From Incurvaria masculella (lineage: Eukaryota; Arthropoda; Insecta; Lepidoptera; Incurvariidae), in contig OX335647.2 in assembly GCA_946894095.1 (NCBI GenBank), forward strand, positions 16,944,001-17,008,000: a DNA stretch of 64,000 bases. Reading direction: 5' to 3'. The notes under the pieces were generated by a model, which saw nothing but the letters and a program-made list of their open reading frames with translations, made no database searches and had not been told where the DNA came from. Each line of letters starts with the position of its first letter. Position 1 is the first letter of the stretch. The position numbers and the translations under genes are program-made. Shown here in pieces: positions 11,424-21,442 of the stretch.

Positions 11424-11849
11424 CTCAAATCAAAGAGTGCGTTCTTAGGAACAAGAATAGTCTAGGGGCATCCATATGATCTCTTAACCGATCGAGATTG
11501 GTTATGCGATCAGCCAGTTTTAATATAAATCCAGGTTACAATCATCGTTTGTTATGGTCTCCAAAGTGGTCTCTTTCACTACATCGAAGCTTTGTCCTTT
11601 TATCTTTCGATTTATTTTTTGGGTTGCACGTAGAAAAGGGCTCGAATCATAGAGTGCATTCTTAGGAAATAAAACAGTCTAGGGGCATGCATCTGATCAC
11701 GATCGTGATTGGTTATGAAATTAGCCAGTTTTCATTTAAATCCAGGGTGACAATTATTGTTTGTTGTGATCTCCAATGTTGTCTCTTTCAATGCATCGAA
11801 GTTTTGTTCTTGCATCTTTTGATTTAATTTTTGGGTTGCACGTAGAAAT
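11424..11849. repeat. About 210-bp direct tandem duplication
   Basis: Unit 1 (about 11424-11636) and unit 2 (about 11641-11849) share ordered blocks: AGAGTGC[GA]TTCTTAGGAA, GTCTAGGGGCAT, TTGGTTATG, CCAGTTTT, ATAAATCCAGG-like, TTTGTT[AG]TG[GA]TCTCCAA and TTTTTGGGTTGCACGTAGAAA. Divergence suggests an old duplication. No coding content recognised. Confidence 0.85.
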
Positions 11850-13182
11850 GTCTCCTTACTTTTTTTCATGGTTCTTTCGGGTTACGAAAAGCCACCCATC
11901 TGGTTGAAAGAGCGTCACTACTTCTTCCACTGCATTATGTAATGTTTTTGTATCTGATGAGTTAAAATTGTTCCAAAAAAATTACGAATTTGTACTTAAG
12001 TACTGTAAGATATCTTTAGGTTTATGGATTCACTCTAAATATATTTTAGTAAGTATCTAAAGATAGACAGTGGTCACCCCAGATGCGGCGTCTATTGTAG
12101 ATCCTCATTTCTAAAGGCTAATATGTTACGTTACACCTACATATAATGCCCAGCTAGAACACTTAGTCATGCAGCTCGAAGTAAAGCAATGGACACACAA
12201 ACCGACAAGCACACCTTGCATCGGCGGCAAACTCTATTATTTGATTGTGATAACGCAGTCACAGCTCGCTCATAGATAGCAGGTTTCCTATCACAGCAGG
12301 CAATTGCTTTTACGTTATTGAACTAGTTTATTGTCCATAAGGAACTTGCAGCTGCTTTATCGATCTAAAATCAGAGCAGAGACTTTGTTCCAACGTTTGT
12401 GCCTTTGCGAGATATAGAGGCCGTGAAACCTAGCCTTATTATCCTAAGGAAGAAAACTTGAGAGAATCCACGTCTTAAACTTCTCACGCCCACTCTGTTT
12501 GACTTTTAGAGACAACATTTTAGTCGGAATTAATGTCTCTTAGCGTGGTAAGTTTAAAATTATAATATATCCGTCCTTTTTTTTATCGCCTGAATAAGAA
12601 AGAAGAGGGATCTTTATTAACCATAATTATAATACTAACCAGAGATTTTACACTTCAGCCTTGCTACATGTTCTAAAAATGCCGCACTTTGCTTTGCAAG
12701 AATGTGCAGGATTTCCTAAATATTTTATTTGTGTTTGTCCTACTTAAAGATAACACCATTTGACCAGATTATAAAAATACCATTCGCACCTTGATTTGCA
12801 CAGACATCCGGGAATGTAATGTATCGTATGTAAATATATATTTACAAGAATATCGATAATGTTTTGTATTTATCAGGAGTTACATATCTTTACGGCGCAA
12901 TCTTGATAAATATCTGAAATTCCACACCCGATTGCGTATATGTATTTGGCTCTGCACATGACTCAACCATTGAATACCGTGATTCACCGATTTGATCGTC
13001 TATCACACTTCAAGCCTTCACCTCCATGCTTCAAGCAATCACAATATTCACAATGATCAAGTACCTACAACATTACTGTTAACATATAGGTAACTAAAGG
13101 TAGGAACTTAAGGCTTAGATAATAAAGACAAAACAAATATTCAGCAACGACCTATTACAGCAATAACATATTCTACCTTCGC
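11850..13182. other. No recognised feature
   Basis: AT-rich DNA with only short open frames; I see no repeats or exons I can name. Confidence 0.4.
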
Positions 13183-13453
13183 TCAACGCGGAACAGGGAG
13201 AAAATGCACAAATTCACGTTCGACATTCCAAAAATAACAACTCACCGTTCCTCTAGATCCTTCATCTATAGGGTCGGAAAACAATTGAATGAACTCCCTT
13301 CCGAGGTATTTCCCCCAAATTACAACCTGGAGTCCTTCAAACATGGTGTGAAGTAGCACCTGGCCGGCCGGCATGGTTTTGCGCAGCGCCCCTGTAAGTT
13401 CGAAATCCCATGGGCGTCGTCGGGCACCTTACGAGGTCCTGGCGTACGCCATA
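13183..13453 (+). pseudogene. LINE RT C-terminal remnant
   Basis: The plus frame reads FIYRVGKQLNELPSEVFPPN and YNLESFKHGVK, then a TAG at 13354-13356 before HLAGRHGF. This is the C-terminal tail typical of a Jockey/CR1-type LINE ORF2. Related remnants lie at 52195-52402 and 59206-59307, so one LINE family seeded all three. The catalytic core is absent. Confidence 0.65.
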
Positions 13454-13544
13454 TTGATATAAGCCTGTTATCTGATATGAGTTTATGTTAGAGACTGCCG
13501 ACTTCTCTCACATTTAACCAAATTGAGCTGGTAAGAAGCAAACA

Positions 13545-13850
13545 TGAAGATTTGGCATCGAGCGCGTCTTCAATGGAACCCGCTGTCTTCAGTTTTCAAA
13601 AACTACCAACCCAACTTTTATCCCAACGTACATGCCACTTGCAAACATAGTCGCAGACGTATTAAAGGGTATGTGTGGGTGGGAACTGACTTGACAAACG
13701 CTATTTTAGAGGACATTCGCGCGCGGTGGCGATGTTACGACTGTCTGGCATAAGACGCGCGGCCGGATACCCATGCAGTTATACGGTCAGTTTGACCTCT
13801 GAGACCTTTGAGATATCGCCTCATCATCTCCTTTCTTTAAGTAGCCTATA
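13545..13850. repeat. Dispersed repeat, copy 1
   Basis: It shares ordered similarity with 15630-15800: GCGCGTCTTCAATGGAACCC against GCGCGTCTGCAATGAGACCC, GGTGGGAACTGACTTG against GGTGGGAATTGCCTTG, then AACGC[AT][AT]TT. Class unknown. Confidence 0.55.
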
Positions 13851-13994
13851 ATTAAGGACCACTATCAATCTAAACGTAGACTATGCGAACCGCATTAAAA
13901 TCGTTGTACCTACGTTATAAGCGGACAGTTATAAGCGGACAGACACACAGAAAGACAGAGATACGAAACGTTGGATTCTATAAGATATTCGTTT

Positions 13995-14655
13995 TTAGGG
14001 TTTCGTACCCAAAGGGTGCCAACGGAACCCTATTACTAAGCCTCCGCTGTCCGTCCGTCCGTCCGTCCGTCCGTCACAGGTCTGTATTTCATGAACCGTA
14101 ATAGGTAGGCAGCCGAAATGTTCTTTATTTTTTATGCGACCTAACATGGATGGCTAATACCAAACAACTACCGTTATGATATTAAGCCCAATACACCACA
14201 TTCCCGAAGGTGCCATGGCAGGACCTTCCCTTTATGAGCACGGCTACATTGAACTGGATGGAAAACGCGGACAATTTTTCATTGCCGCTTCGACCATCTT
14301 TTCATCCAATGCGATGGTACCAACCCGGGCGGGCTTAAACCCTACCCACCTAGTAGGGGAAGGGGACATACAGTTTTACATGGATTCCGAACCATGGAGC
14401 AGCTCGCATTCGTGACGAAATGCACTTATCGAACTCGGAAAGAGAAAGACAGTGGTGCATGTCGGTGTTGAACCCAGGCCTCTGGTACGCTAGGCCAGTC
14501 CCCCCGCCACTAGGCTACGAGCCGCTCATTTCTCAGAGTGTGTATTTATTTTGCCGCTATGACAACAAATGGGTAAAAATAAAAAATAAAAATAACTATA
14601 CAAAAAACTTGTGTTTTTGTGTTCGAGTCCGGCTCGCACTTGGCCGGTTTTTTTA
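13995..14655 (+). mobile_element. (CCGT)n element split by a SINE insertion
   Basis: The left half runs from 13995 (TTTTTAGGGTTTCGTACCCA) to about 14130. The right half resumes at about 14528 with CTCAGAGTGTGTATTTATTT and ends GGCTCGCACTTGGCCGGTTT. Between them lies a complete SINE in reverse orientation. The halves join at the normal internal position of the element, so the SINE is the younger insertion. A short TTCT-like sequence at both junctions may be the target duplication. Confidence 0.85.
14131..14527 (-). repeat. tRNA-derived SINE nested in the (CCGT)n element
   Basis: Very similar to the copy at 1828-2234 along its length, including the tRNA-like head (complement of GGCCTCTGGTACGCTAGGCC and GAGCCGCTCA at the right edge). 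Confidence 0.88.
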
Positions 14656-14835
14656 TGTAAATGGACACGGATGGCTAATACGGTGTTGTATATACTGTCA
14701 TGATATTAGCCCAACAAACCTAATGGGAACTAGGTAGGTTTCTCCATGACCTTTTTATTGCACGGCTGAATTGAACTGAATGGAAATCTCAATCCATTTG
14801 CGACAATTCATCCGAACCACGATCTACAAATCCCT
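14656..14835 (-). repeat. tRNA-derived SINE, diverged 3' part
   Basis: It abuts the (CCGT)n element, as at 685-840, and has the tail (TATGTAAATGGACACGGATGGC), ATGATATTAGCCCAAC and a decayed body; no tRNA head. The same neighbour order in two places suggests that one composite was copied or that the T-rich end is a preferred target. Confidence 0.6.
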
Positions 14836-15080
14836 TGATGATCACATTCATGACTGTGTTCTAATGAAGAACATTAATGTTGGTTTCAGGTACGTTCAGA
14901 AGAGTCGCTGAACACTCCGACGGACAGGAGCAAGATCGCGCGTTGGGTACGTCACTCACCTTACTGGGTGCCTTGGCTTGGTGATGCGTTGGGTGTTGGA
15001 CCACGGCGCATGCACTGGGGTATTGGGCTTGGCCGGTTGAGGGTTGGCAGCTGCAGATCTCATTCAGCTCGTTCGTTCGT

Positions 15081-15297
15081 ACCGTAAGCTGCATTTAAAC
15101 GTGTTTGAAAAATTTTCCGGCTTTTCACGCGGCGCGAAGGGACATTCTCTGACGTTTCGAGCTAATCGTTCAGCCCGTGGTCAAGGAGGCATCCGCCACG
15201 TTCGTACGCAGCAGACGACTGACAGCTAGGCTCGCCGTGGTCTTCCCGCCGCGTGAAAAGCCGTAACATTTTTCAAACACGTTTAACGACCGCGGTA
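15081..15297. mobile_element. MITE with about 45-bp TIRs
   Basis: The left arm (AAACGTGTTTGAAAAATTTT, CCGGCTTTTCACGCGGCG) is mirrored on the right (CCGCCGCGTGAAAAGCCGTA, ACATTTTTCAAACACGTTTA). The 217-bp unit carries CGACTGACAGCTAGG[CT]TCGCCG internally. A second, degraded copy is at 37651-37796. Family unknown. Confidence 0.75.
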
Positions 15298-15629
15298 ATC
15301 TCAAAAGTATGCATTTAAACATGTCTAATATTGAACATTATTAAGTCAGAGACCCAAAATCGATTTCGATTTTCCATCCATCATCAGTATTTTTTATCAC
15401 TCAGCTAATGAAAGATTATTACCCAGCGGATATAGTAAGGTTGCAACACGGATTCTGAGTCACAATCAGCGCAAGCACTAGTCTCCGTGGAGGCAGGATG
15501 TTTGAGAAAGGATTTAGATCTGCGAGCACGGAGGAAGCGGAGAATTAGCGCGTGCTCTCCACCGCGGTAATTCACCGTTACGAAACTGATAATAGAGCGC
15601 CGACACCCCAGATCAAGAGAGCAAGGAGA

Positions 15630-15800
15630 TGTGCCAACTCGCGCGTCTGCAATGAGACCCGCTGTCGCCTATTTTCTTAAAAATTCGCCGACGGGTGGGA
15701 ATTGCCTTGGTGAACGCATTTCGGAATCAAATTCGCGCCCAGCGGTGATGGACTCTGGCACACGACGCACGACTTTCCTTAGAATTGTATGGTCAGTATT
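15630..15800. repeat. Dispersed repeat, copy 2
   Basis: Homologous to 13545-13850 (see that entry). The 90-codon plus frame here is probably incidental. Confidence 0.5.
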
Positions 15801-15996
15801 TGCATCCGGCCGCGGCAACGGATTAACGTTCTCCTTAATTTTCTCATCTGTGTCGACCCTCAATAATTCTAGTCTAAACTTTTCAGATAATCTAAATAAA
15901 TGAAGGATATGGTTTAATTTTTCTTCGAATTCTTTGCTGTTTACTTCATTGATTACTTTTTTTTATTCCATCCCTTTTTAGCTTTCCTTATTTTAA

Positions 15997-16531
15997 GGTG
16001 GCCCAACCCGCTCACCTCCCCATACAAACGGGGAAAGAAGATCACGCCCATATTTATTTTCAGAGATCTCAAATTTTGCTCAAAATAGGTTTATTTGATC
16101 AAACTAGATGTCTGATGACCGTTGGCATTGTAAAATTGTGTTTGGTTTCTAAGTTATAAGGTCCGAAAGTTCGAATTTTTCGCGCGTTTTATGCAATAAC
16201 TTTGGTGGTTTATTACGCAATGATTAAGTAAGAAGATCTTAAAAAGATTAGTCATCAGACGTAGCTTATTTAATCAAGATTTATAATCTATTTGGTTTTT
16301 GTTAGATTTTTGACTACAGCGGTCGTGGTTTACTTTTAGCTATAAGTCGTTTTGAAATCAAAATGTTCGTAAATCTTACCAAATCATACACATCATCTTT
16401 TTTTTGGACATGTTGCAACTTCCTCATCACGAAGCCTGTCTTTTTCTTTGAAACAGAGAAGGTCCCAGAGCGCAACAGCACGGTTTTGTACAGTGCCCGC
16501 GAATGAGTTAGTGCCGCCGGGTTGGGCCACC
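15997..16531. mobile_element. TTAA-target MITE, copy 1 of 3
   Basis: 535 bp flanked by TTAA at 15993-15996 and 16532-16535. The ends are GGTGGCCCAACCCG and its exact complement CGGGTTGGGCCACC. The interior is AT-rich and non-coding, with its own inverted motif (GATGTCTGATGACC against GTCATCAGACGTAGC). TTAA duplication is the hallmark of piggyBac and also of Kolobok elements; which one drives this family is undecided. Confidence 0.88.
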
Positions 16532-16934
16532 TTAAAAGGAAACCTGGAACCCTTATTGTGAGACTTTTCTGCCTGCTTTTATTCAGGCAGTTTTAGGCTT
16601 ACCAGTCTCTCGGAGGTTCATATTATCAAAAAATGTATTTCTGCAAGTTAGAGTTATTTCGAAAAAATAATCCTAGATATTAATTTGGACTTGGTTCATT
16701 GATTTAAAAAAAAATTGCTGACACATACTCGTTGCCTGACATTGGAAAAATAGTTTTGAAATGATTTGTAAAATACGTTTGTGTGAGGAGCGTAATTTTC
16801 TATTTTTCTACGGGTTAACGGGCATCGAAGCTGTAAAAATATATGGAAAAATAAATTGCTATATCTACAGCAAGTCAATTCATTAATTTCCAAGTAAGCA
16901 TAGGTTTGTGAGAGCCCATCCACAAATCATCTAG

Positions 16935-17265
16935 GTACGCAAAAACCGAGTCGGACTCGCACACGAAGGGATCCGTACCATCGTGCAAGATGTAATAAAA
17001 AAAAACACGTTTCTTGTATGGGGGCCCCGTGGCGGTGAAGAAATAAAAATACATTCTTCACCTTCATGGGGGGCCCACTTTAATTTAAATATTTTTTCTT
17101 ATTTGTTGTTATATCGGCAAAATTAATACACACTCTGTGAAAATTTCAGCTGCCCACCTATTACGGTTCATGAGATACTGTTTTTCTGTGACGGACGGAC
17201 GGACAGACAGCGGACAATAGGGTTCCGTTGGCACTCTTTGGGTACGGATACCTAAAAATGGTCAT
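16935..17265 (-). repeat. (CCGT)n element carrying a small fold-back insertion
   Basis: Reverse copy from CAAAAACCGAGTCGGACTCG to GGGTACGGATACCTAAAAA. Between its two GGGGGCCC blocks lies an extra 40 bp or so with a hairpin (see the next entry). Confidence 0.8.
17020..17074. repeat. Fold-back insertion with GGGGGCCC flanks
   Basis: GGTGAAGAA (17034-17042) and TTCTTCACC (17054-17062) form a 9-bp stem. The insert is bracketed by GGGGGCCC at 17020-17027 and about 17068-17074, whereas every other copy of the host element has this block once. Confidence 0.6.
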
Positions 17266-18684
17266 ACCATGTTCATGATTATTATTATTGTGATTGAACG
17301 TAATCTACGAGCATCAATGGTTCCAGCACAGTATTTAATCTGAAGATTCCAATCCCAATCCAATTAAATCAGTACATTAATAACCTGTTATGATGGCATC
17401 AACAAAGTATTTGGTGTGTCTAGTCTAGTAGTACACGTAAATAATGTGTTTCTATGCTGATAGAATCGCTGCACATTCTTAGCCATCGGTAAAACAACAA
17501 AATAACAGTTGTGATTCATTATGCTGACAAAAACATCCTTTTTTTTTAACCGCTAGCACACGATGAATTCCATTCGGGTTTTTTATAATGTAATATATTA
17601 CCACGGAGGATAGAGGTAGAGAGGAGATGGTCTAACCAAACTGGGTCTGTGTGAGTGCGGGTCTCTACGTCACAGCCCACGTGATAAGAAGGCGTGGCTT
17701 AGTCATTCGCGAAATGGCGCTGGCGGTGTTAGGTTGTGGGGCAATATTGTGATCTGCGGCGCAATTTTCGGTGAACAGTCGATTACACGATGAGATTTTG
17801 TGTAAAATGTTGCAAACATTACACAAGAAAAAAATATTTAAAGCCTGTAGGTGGAATTACGCTTTATTTGTCAGTAAAACACCTCATATTTTATCATTTG
17901 AGTCAATATTCAAACATATCGATGTATCGGTCTTGCAATTTGCCGATAGATGGCGCGCAATAATTTTATTTGTACGATAACAAATGTTGATCTCATGATG
18001 CAATTTTTTATGACACTTTTAAATCAATATTATTTGAATCCGCGCGAATGCATAGATTTAAATTTCGAAGGTTTTTTATAGAAAAACTAACATAAAATGC
18101 AAAAGGCGCCATCTAGTTGTAGTCTTGTAACCACTAAGAATAGCTCTCGGAATAGCTGCTACCCGAATACCGGTTCTTCCGGTAGATGGATTTAGCACAA
18201 AAGGCGGAGCTTGAACCCCCACCATACAATGTTTTTCTCCCCGCTTCCCCGCGCAGTGTCACGCTGCGTTCCTTAGTAATATGAAGTAATAATACCTTCT
18301 CTCTCCCTCCCTCCTCCGTGTATATTACACTTACCTTAATTCCAATGATGGGTAAGCTAACATTTTGGGCGCTTAGCCACAGAATAACTAATAGTGCTAC
18401 GCACAGAAGTTTCACTCCCCGACAGTTATTTTTCAATTTTCATCCTAAATGTCCTTATTATAAAGTATTTATTACGTCGCTCATTGCCGGCGCGGCGGCG
18501 AGATGAAACGCGTCGTCGCTCACCCGCCCCATATCGCTGGAATGCGGCTTGCGCTAGGGTTATCACACACTGCCGCCGCCAAACAGTATTGTTTGGTATT
18601 GTCCGGGTTATTGTTGCTATTGGCCGGGTTGATAATATCACATTTGATATAAAGGTGGTCGAAAGGGTAATAAAACATTGTCAT
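17266..18684. other. No recognised gene
   Basis: Two short segments (17945-17960 GATAGATGGCGCGC, 18103-18118 GGCGCCATCTAGTTG) look like inverted remnants of one repeat. Overlapping frames at 18134-18828 on both strands lack domain similarity. The patch 18480-18560 is GC-rich. Confidence 0.35.
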
Positions 18685-18727
18685 TCAGTTCAATATCGCC
18701 GTGCTCATGAAAGGAAGGTCCTGGTAT
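18685..18727 (+). repeat. SINE fragment
   Basis: AGTTCAATATCGCCGTGCTC plus GAAAGGAAGGTCCTGG matches the SINE body, and is cut off by the (CCGT)n element that follows. Confidence 0.55.
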
Positions 18728-18730
18728 GGC

Positions 18731-18997
18731 AAAAACCGGCTAAGTGCGAGTCGGCCTCGCACAAGAAGGGTTCCGTACCATCGTACAAGATCAAACAAAA
18801 AAAATTTTTTTTGTATGCCCCCCTTTAACTTTTATTATTTTTTTATTTTACCTATTTTTTGTTCTAACGGCAAAATAATTACACACTCTGTGAAAATTTC
18901 AGCTGCCTACCTATTACGGTTCCTGAGATACGGACGGACAGCGGAGGCTTAGTAATAGGGTTCAGTTTTCACCCTTTGGGTACGGAACCCTAAAAAC
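18731..18997 (-). repeat. (CCGT)n interspersed element
   Basis: Reverse copy beginning AAAAACCGGCTAAGTGCGAG and ending GGGTACGGAACCCTAAAAA, with almost no tetranucleotide expansion (only ACGGACGGAC), which accounts for its short length. Confidence 0.87.
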
Positions 18998-19252
18998 CAA
19001 CTACATGCAGCAAAGGAGAATAGGCAATAAGTACCTGGAGCTGCCACGAATGATTGCCCATTGTTTCACTAGGCGAAACCAATTTATGTTGTTTTTCCTT
19101 GCAATACATAGATAAATCCTACCTAATGTATAAAAGTGCTGTGCTGATACCAGTTAAATACGTGTCAATTCAATAGGCCCCTCATAACACGATACCACAT
19201 ACCTACCTACATATGGGCAAAACGTCAATAAACCTAAACTAAAAAAACAAAC

Positions 19253-19366
19253 TCTCCTTTCAGAATATTTCGGTAGCGTAAAGAAAGGTAACTTCAAATT
19301 CTTCCGTGTACTATGACATCCGTTCACGCAACAGTTTTTATATTTAATTCTATGATGATTAGACAT
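19253..19366 (-). pseudogene. THAP-type zinc-finger N-terminal fragment
   Basis: A 153-codon minus-strand frame spans 19154-19615. Within it, ATG at 19364-19366 opens MSNHHRIKYKNCCVNGCHST followed by RKNLKLPFFTLPKYSERR. The CxxxC pair spaced before a basic stretch and an FFxxPK-like motif is the start of a C2CH THAP DNA-binding domain, often found on P-element-like transposases and some host factors in insects. The remaining zinc ligands are absent downstream, and the sequence becomes random after SERR. Either this is an exon of a split gene or a transposase remnant; I favour a remnant. Confidence 0.45.
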
Positions 19367-19756
19367 TATTACGAATAAAAACGGCGAAAGTGCGCTTTTC
19401 GAAACGAATGATCGACTGGACGTAGAGGACGTGCGAGCGTGTCTGCGCGGCGGCCCTGACTGAATTTGGAACCTCGGGTTCCCGAGCGCCGTAGGTGAAG
19501 ATCTCAGTAGGTATTTAGGAGTGACGGATGCCTGGCTTAGCTTATGATTGACGTGACAGATCATGTGAAAAATTAAATCTGAGATCATGGCGCAGACCAA
19601 GAGACTTGGGTTCAATATCCAGCCGCCTGAGAAGATTTCTTAGGCGAGGTAAGATTTTTTAGGTGTTTCAATCAAATCTTGTGATCATCATAGAGGTGAA
19701 GAAATAACCCTCCATGGATGGCACTAATTACAATTCTTGGTACCTACAACGCCTGC

Positions 19757-19946
19757 GGGGTACCGGCTTAAGATGTGTGAAAATATGCGACTCAATTCGA
19801 TCAATTCTGAAGCAAACAGAAGCGTTTATATTATTTGTAACTCCTGCGCTCTTATTGGGTAGAATATTTGGCATCCACTTCTGATTGGTGCAGAATTGAT
19901 CGAATTCCCTGACATATCTTCTCATATCTTACTCCTGTTTAGCCCC
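19757..19946. mobile_element. Long-TIR MITE, degraded copy
   Basis: It shares with 20279-20453 the blocks TTCGATCAATTCTGAA, GCGCTCTTATTGGGTAGAAT, CCACTTCTGATTGGTGCAGA and ATTGATCGAATTCCCTGACA. The outer ends are more decayed here. Confidence 0.75.
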
Positions 19947-20278
19947 TGGTATCTACTCCGAAATAATTTGATGACGGGTGACGACATACGTCGGAAAACA
20001 AACTCTGAGGTTGACAACTGCCAAGATAGAGCGAGTCAAAAGAATTTAATAAACCATTGATCCAAAGAGTTTTTAAAAAAATGTGCAATATAAGCATGAA
20101 TGATGAAAGCATTGCTTCATGAGTAACTGTTTATTATTATATTTTATATTCTATTTACATTTTTTTTATGCAATTATACGAAATCTCCGTTATCTCGTCC
20201 AGATTGATTCTTTTAAGAAAATCCGATTACCAAAAAGTGCGTCGTCAGGGTATTAGATAAGGGATCACTTGTTCAGGG

Positions 20279-20453
20279 GGGTAACCGGCGTAAGATATGA
20301 GAAAATATGCGAGGGAATTCGATCAATTCTGAACCAATCAGAAGCGTTTATGTCTGCGCTCTTATTGGGTAGAATATTTGGCATCCACTTCTGATTGGTG
20401 CAGAATTGATCGAATTCCCTGACATATATTCTCACAGCTTACGCCGGTTACCC
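20279..20453. mobile_element. Long-TIR MITE, well-preserved copy
   Basis: Nearly all of this 175-bp unit is inverted repeat. The left arm (GGTAACCGGCGTAAGATATG ... GGGAATTCGATCAATTCTGA) mirrors the right arm (CAGAATTGATCGAATTCCCT ... AGCTTACGCCGGTTACCC), about 70 bp per arm with a short loop. It would fold into a stable hairpin if transcribed. Confidence 0.82.
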
Positions 20454-21329
20454 TGTGGTAAAAAGCTGAACAGACTGTCATACTGATGTACATCTGACTC
20501 GGTTGCTCAGTGGTATCTCGTTAGTCGTGGTATAAAATAACTTAGTTCGAAACACGTTTCAATATCGGTCGTTATCTTTAATTTTAAAGTCATTAGGCAT
20601 GGGATTAAGAAAAACTGGTTTTATTTTTAGTACGGAAGTATCATTACATTTTTTTCATTCATTTGTATTGTGTAATGTACATTAATTAATGTTTTATTGT
20701 AGGCCTGGGGCATTGAATAGGGCATTGTTTTGAAGATTTAGGTTCCCGAATCGGGCCCTCCGAGAAATATTTTTTATGACGATATAATGAACTATGGTCG
20801 AAGTGGCGTTGTAAGCGTTATAAGGCATCCATGTCCAGTTACATAAAAAAATCTTCCATAAATCTTCAATATTCCATAATCACAGTACAACATCGAATGA
20901 TTAAATTAAATGGCAGTGTACTTAAGTTGTATCATAACCGAGTTCAAGCAAGTACCTACAATTACGACACTCCGGATCTTCCTTGGCGTGACTCACGCCG
21001 CTTTTTCTCCAGACCGCATCGCGTTACATAAGTTGGGTCGCCGTGGAACGTGTATGGGCACGCGAACGCGCGTGACTCACTCCCTGCGGGCTACATTGAT
21101 TGCATACGATTGAATGAGTGGATACAGGTTGCGCGCTACTCGGAAGAACTAACCGTTCGCCTTTGATAGTTTCCCCGGCTGAGTCACTCCCGGCTGTCGT
21201 CATCCCGCGTCGTCACGACCGCGCAGGGCAAAAACTTGTTGCGCGCGAATGCTTTGACAGCTTCTCATTTGTGAATTCTCAATGAACGTATATTGGTCGT
21301 ACGTATATTGGGAACGTATATTGGATAAA
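20454..21329. other. Unassigned; one tRNA-like motif
   Basis: At about 20495-20560, GGTTGCTCAGTGG (A-box-like) and AGTTCGAAACACG (B-box-like) sit at tRNA-like spacing, perhaps a degraded SINE head. No gene seen. Confidence 0.3.
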
Positions 21330-21442
21330 AAATATTAAAAATGAAAGGGGGCCCCCAAAAAAAAAGTTATTTTTTTTGTTAAATCTTGTACGATGGTACG
21401 GAACCCTTCGTGTGCAATTCCGACTCGCACTTGGCCGGATTT
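21330..21442 (+). repeat. (CCGT)n element, 3' end only
   Basis: It retains GGGGGCCCCCA, TTAAATCTTGTACGATGGTA and the terminal TTCCGACTCGCACTTGGCCG; the whole left half including the tetranucleotide tract is missing. Confidence 0.8.

Noticed and set aside
19154..19615. Full 153-codon minus frame as a complete gene
   Set aside because: Only the internal 38 residues look THAP-like; the upstream 83 residues and the C-terminal tail look like random translation.
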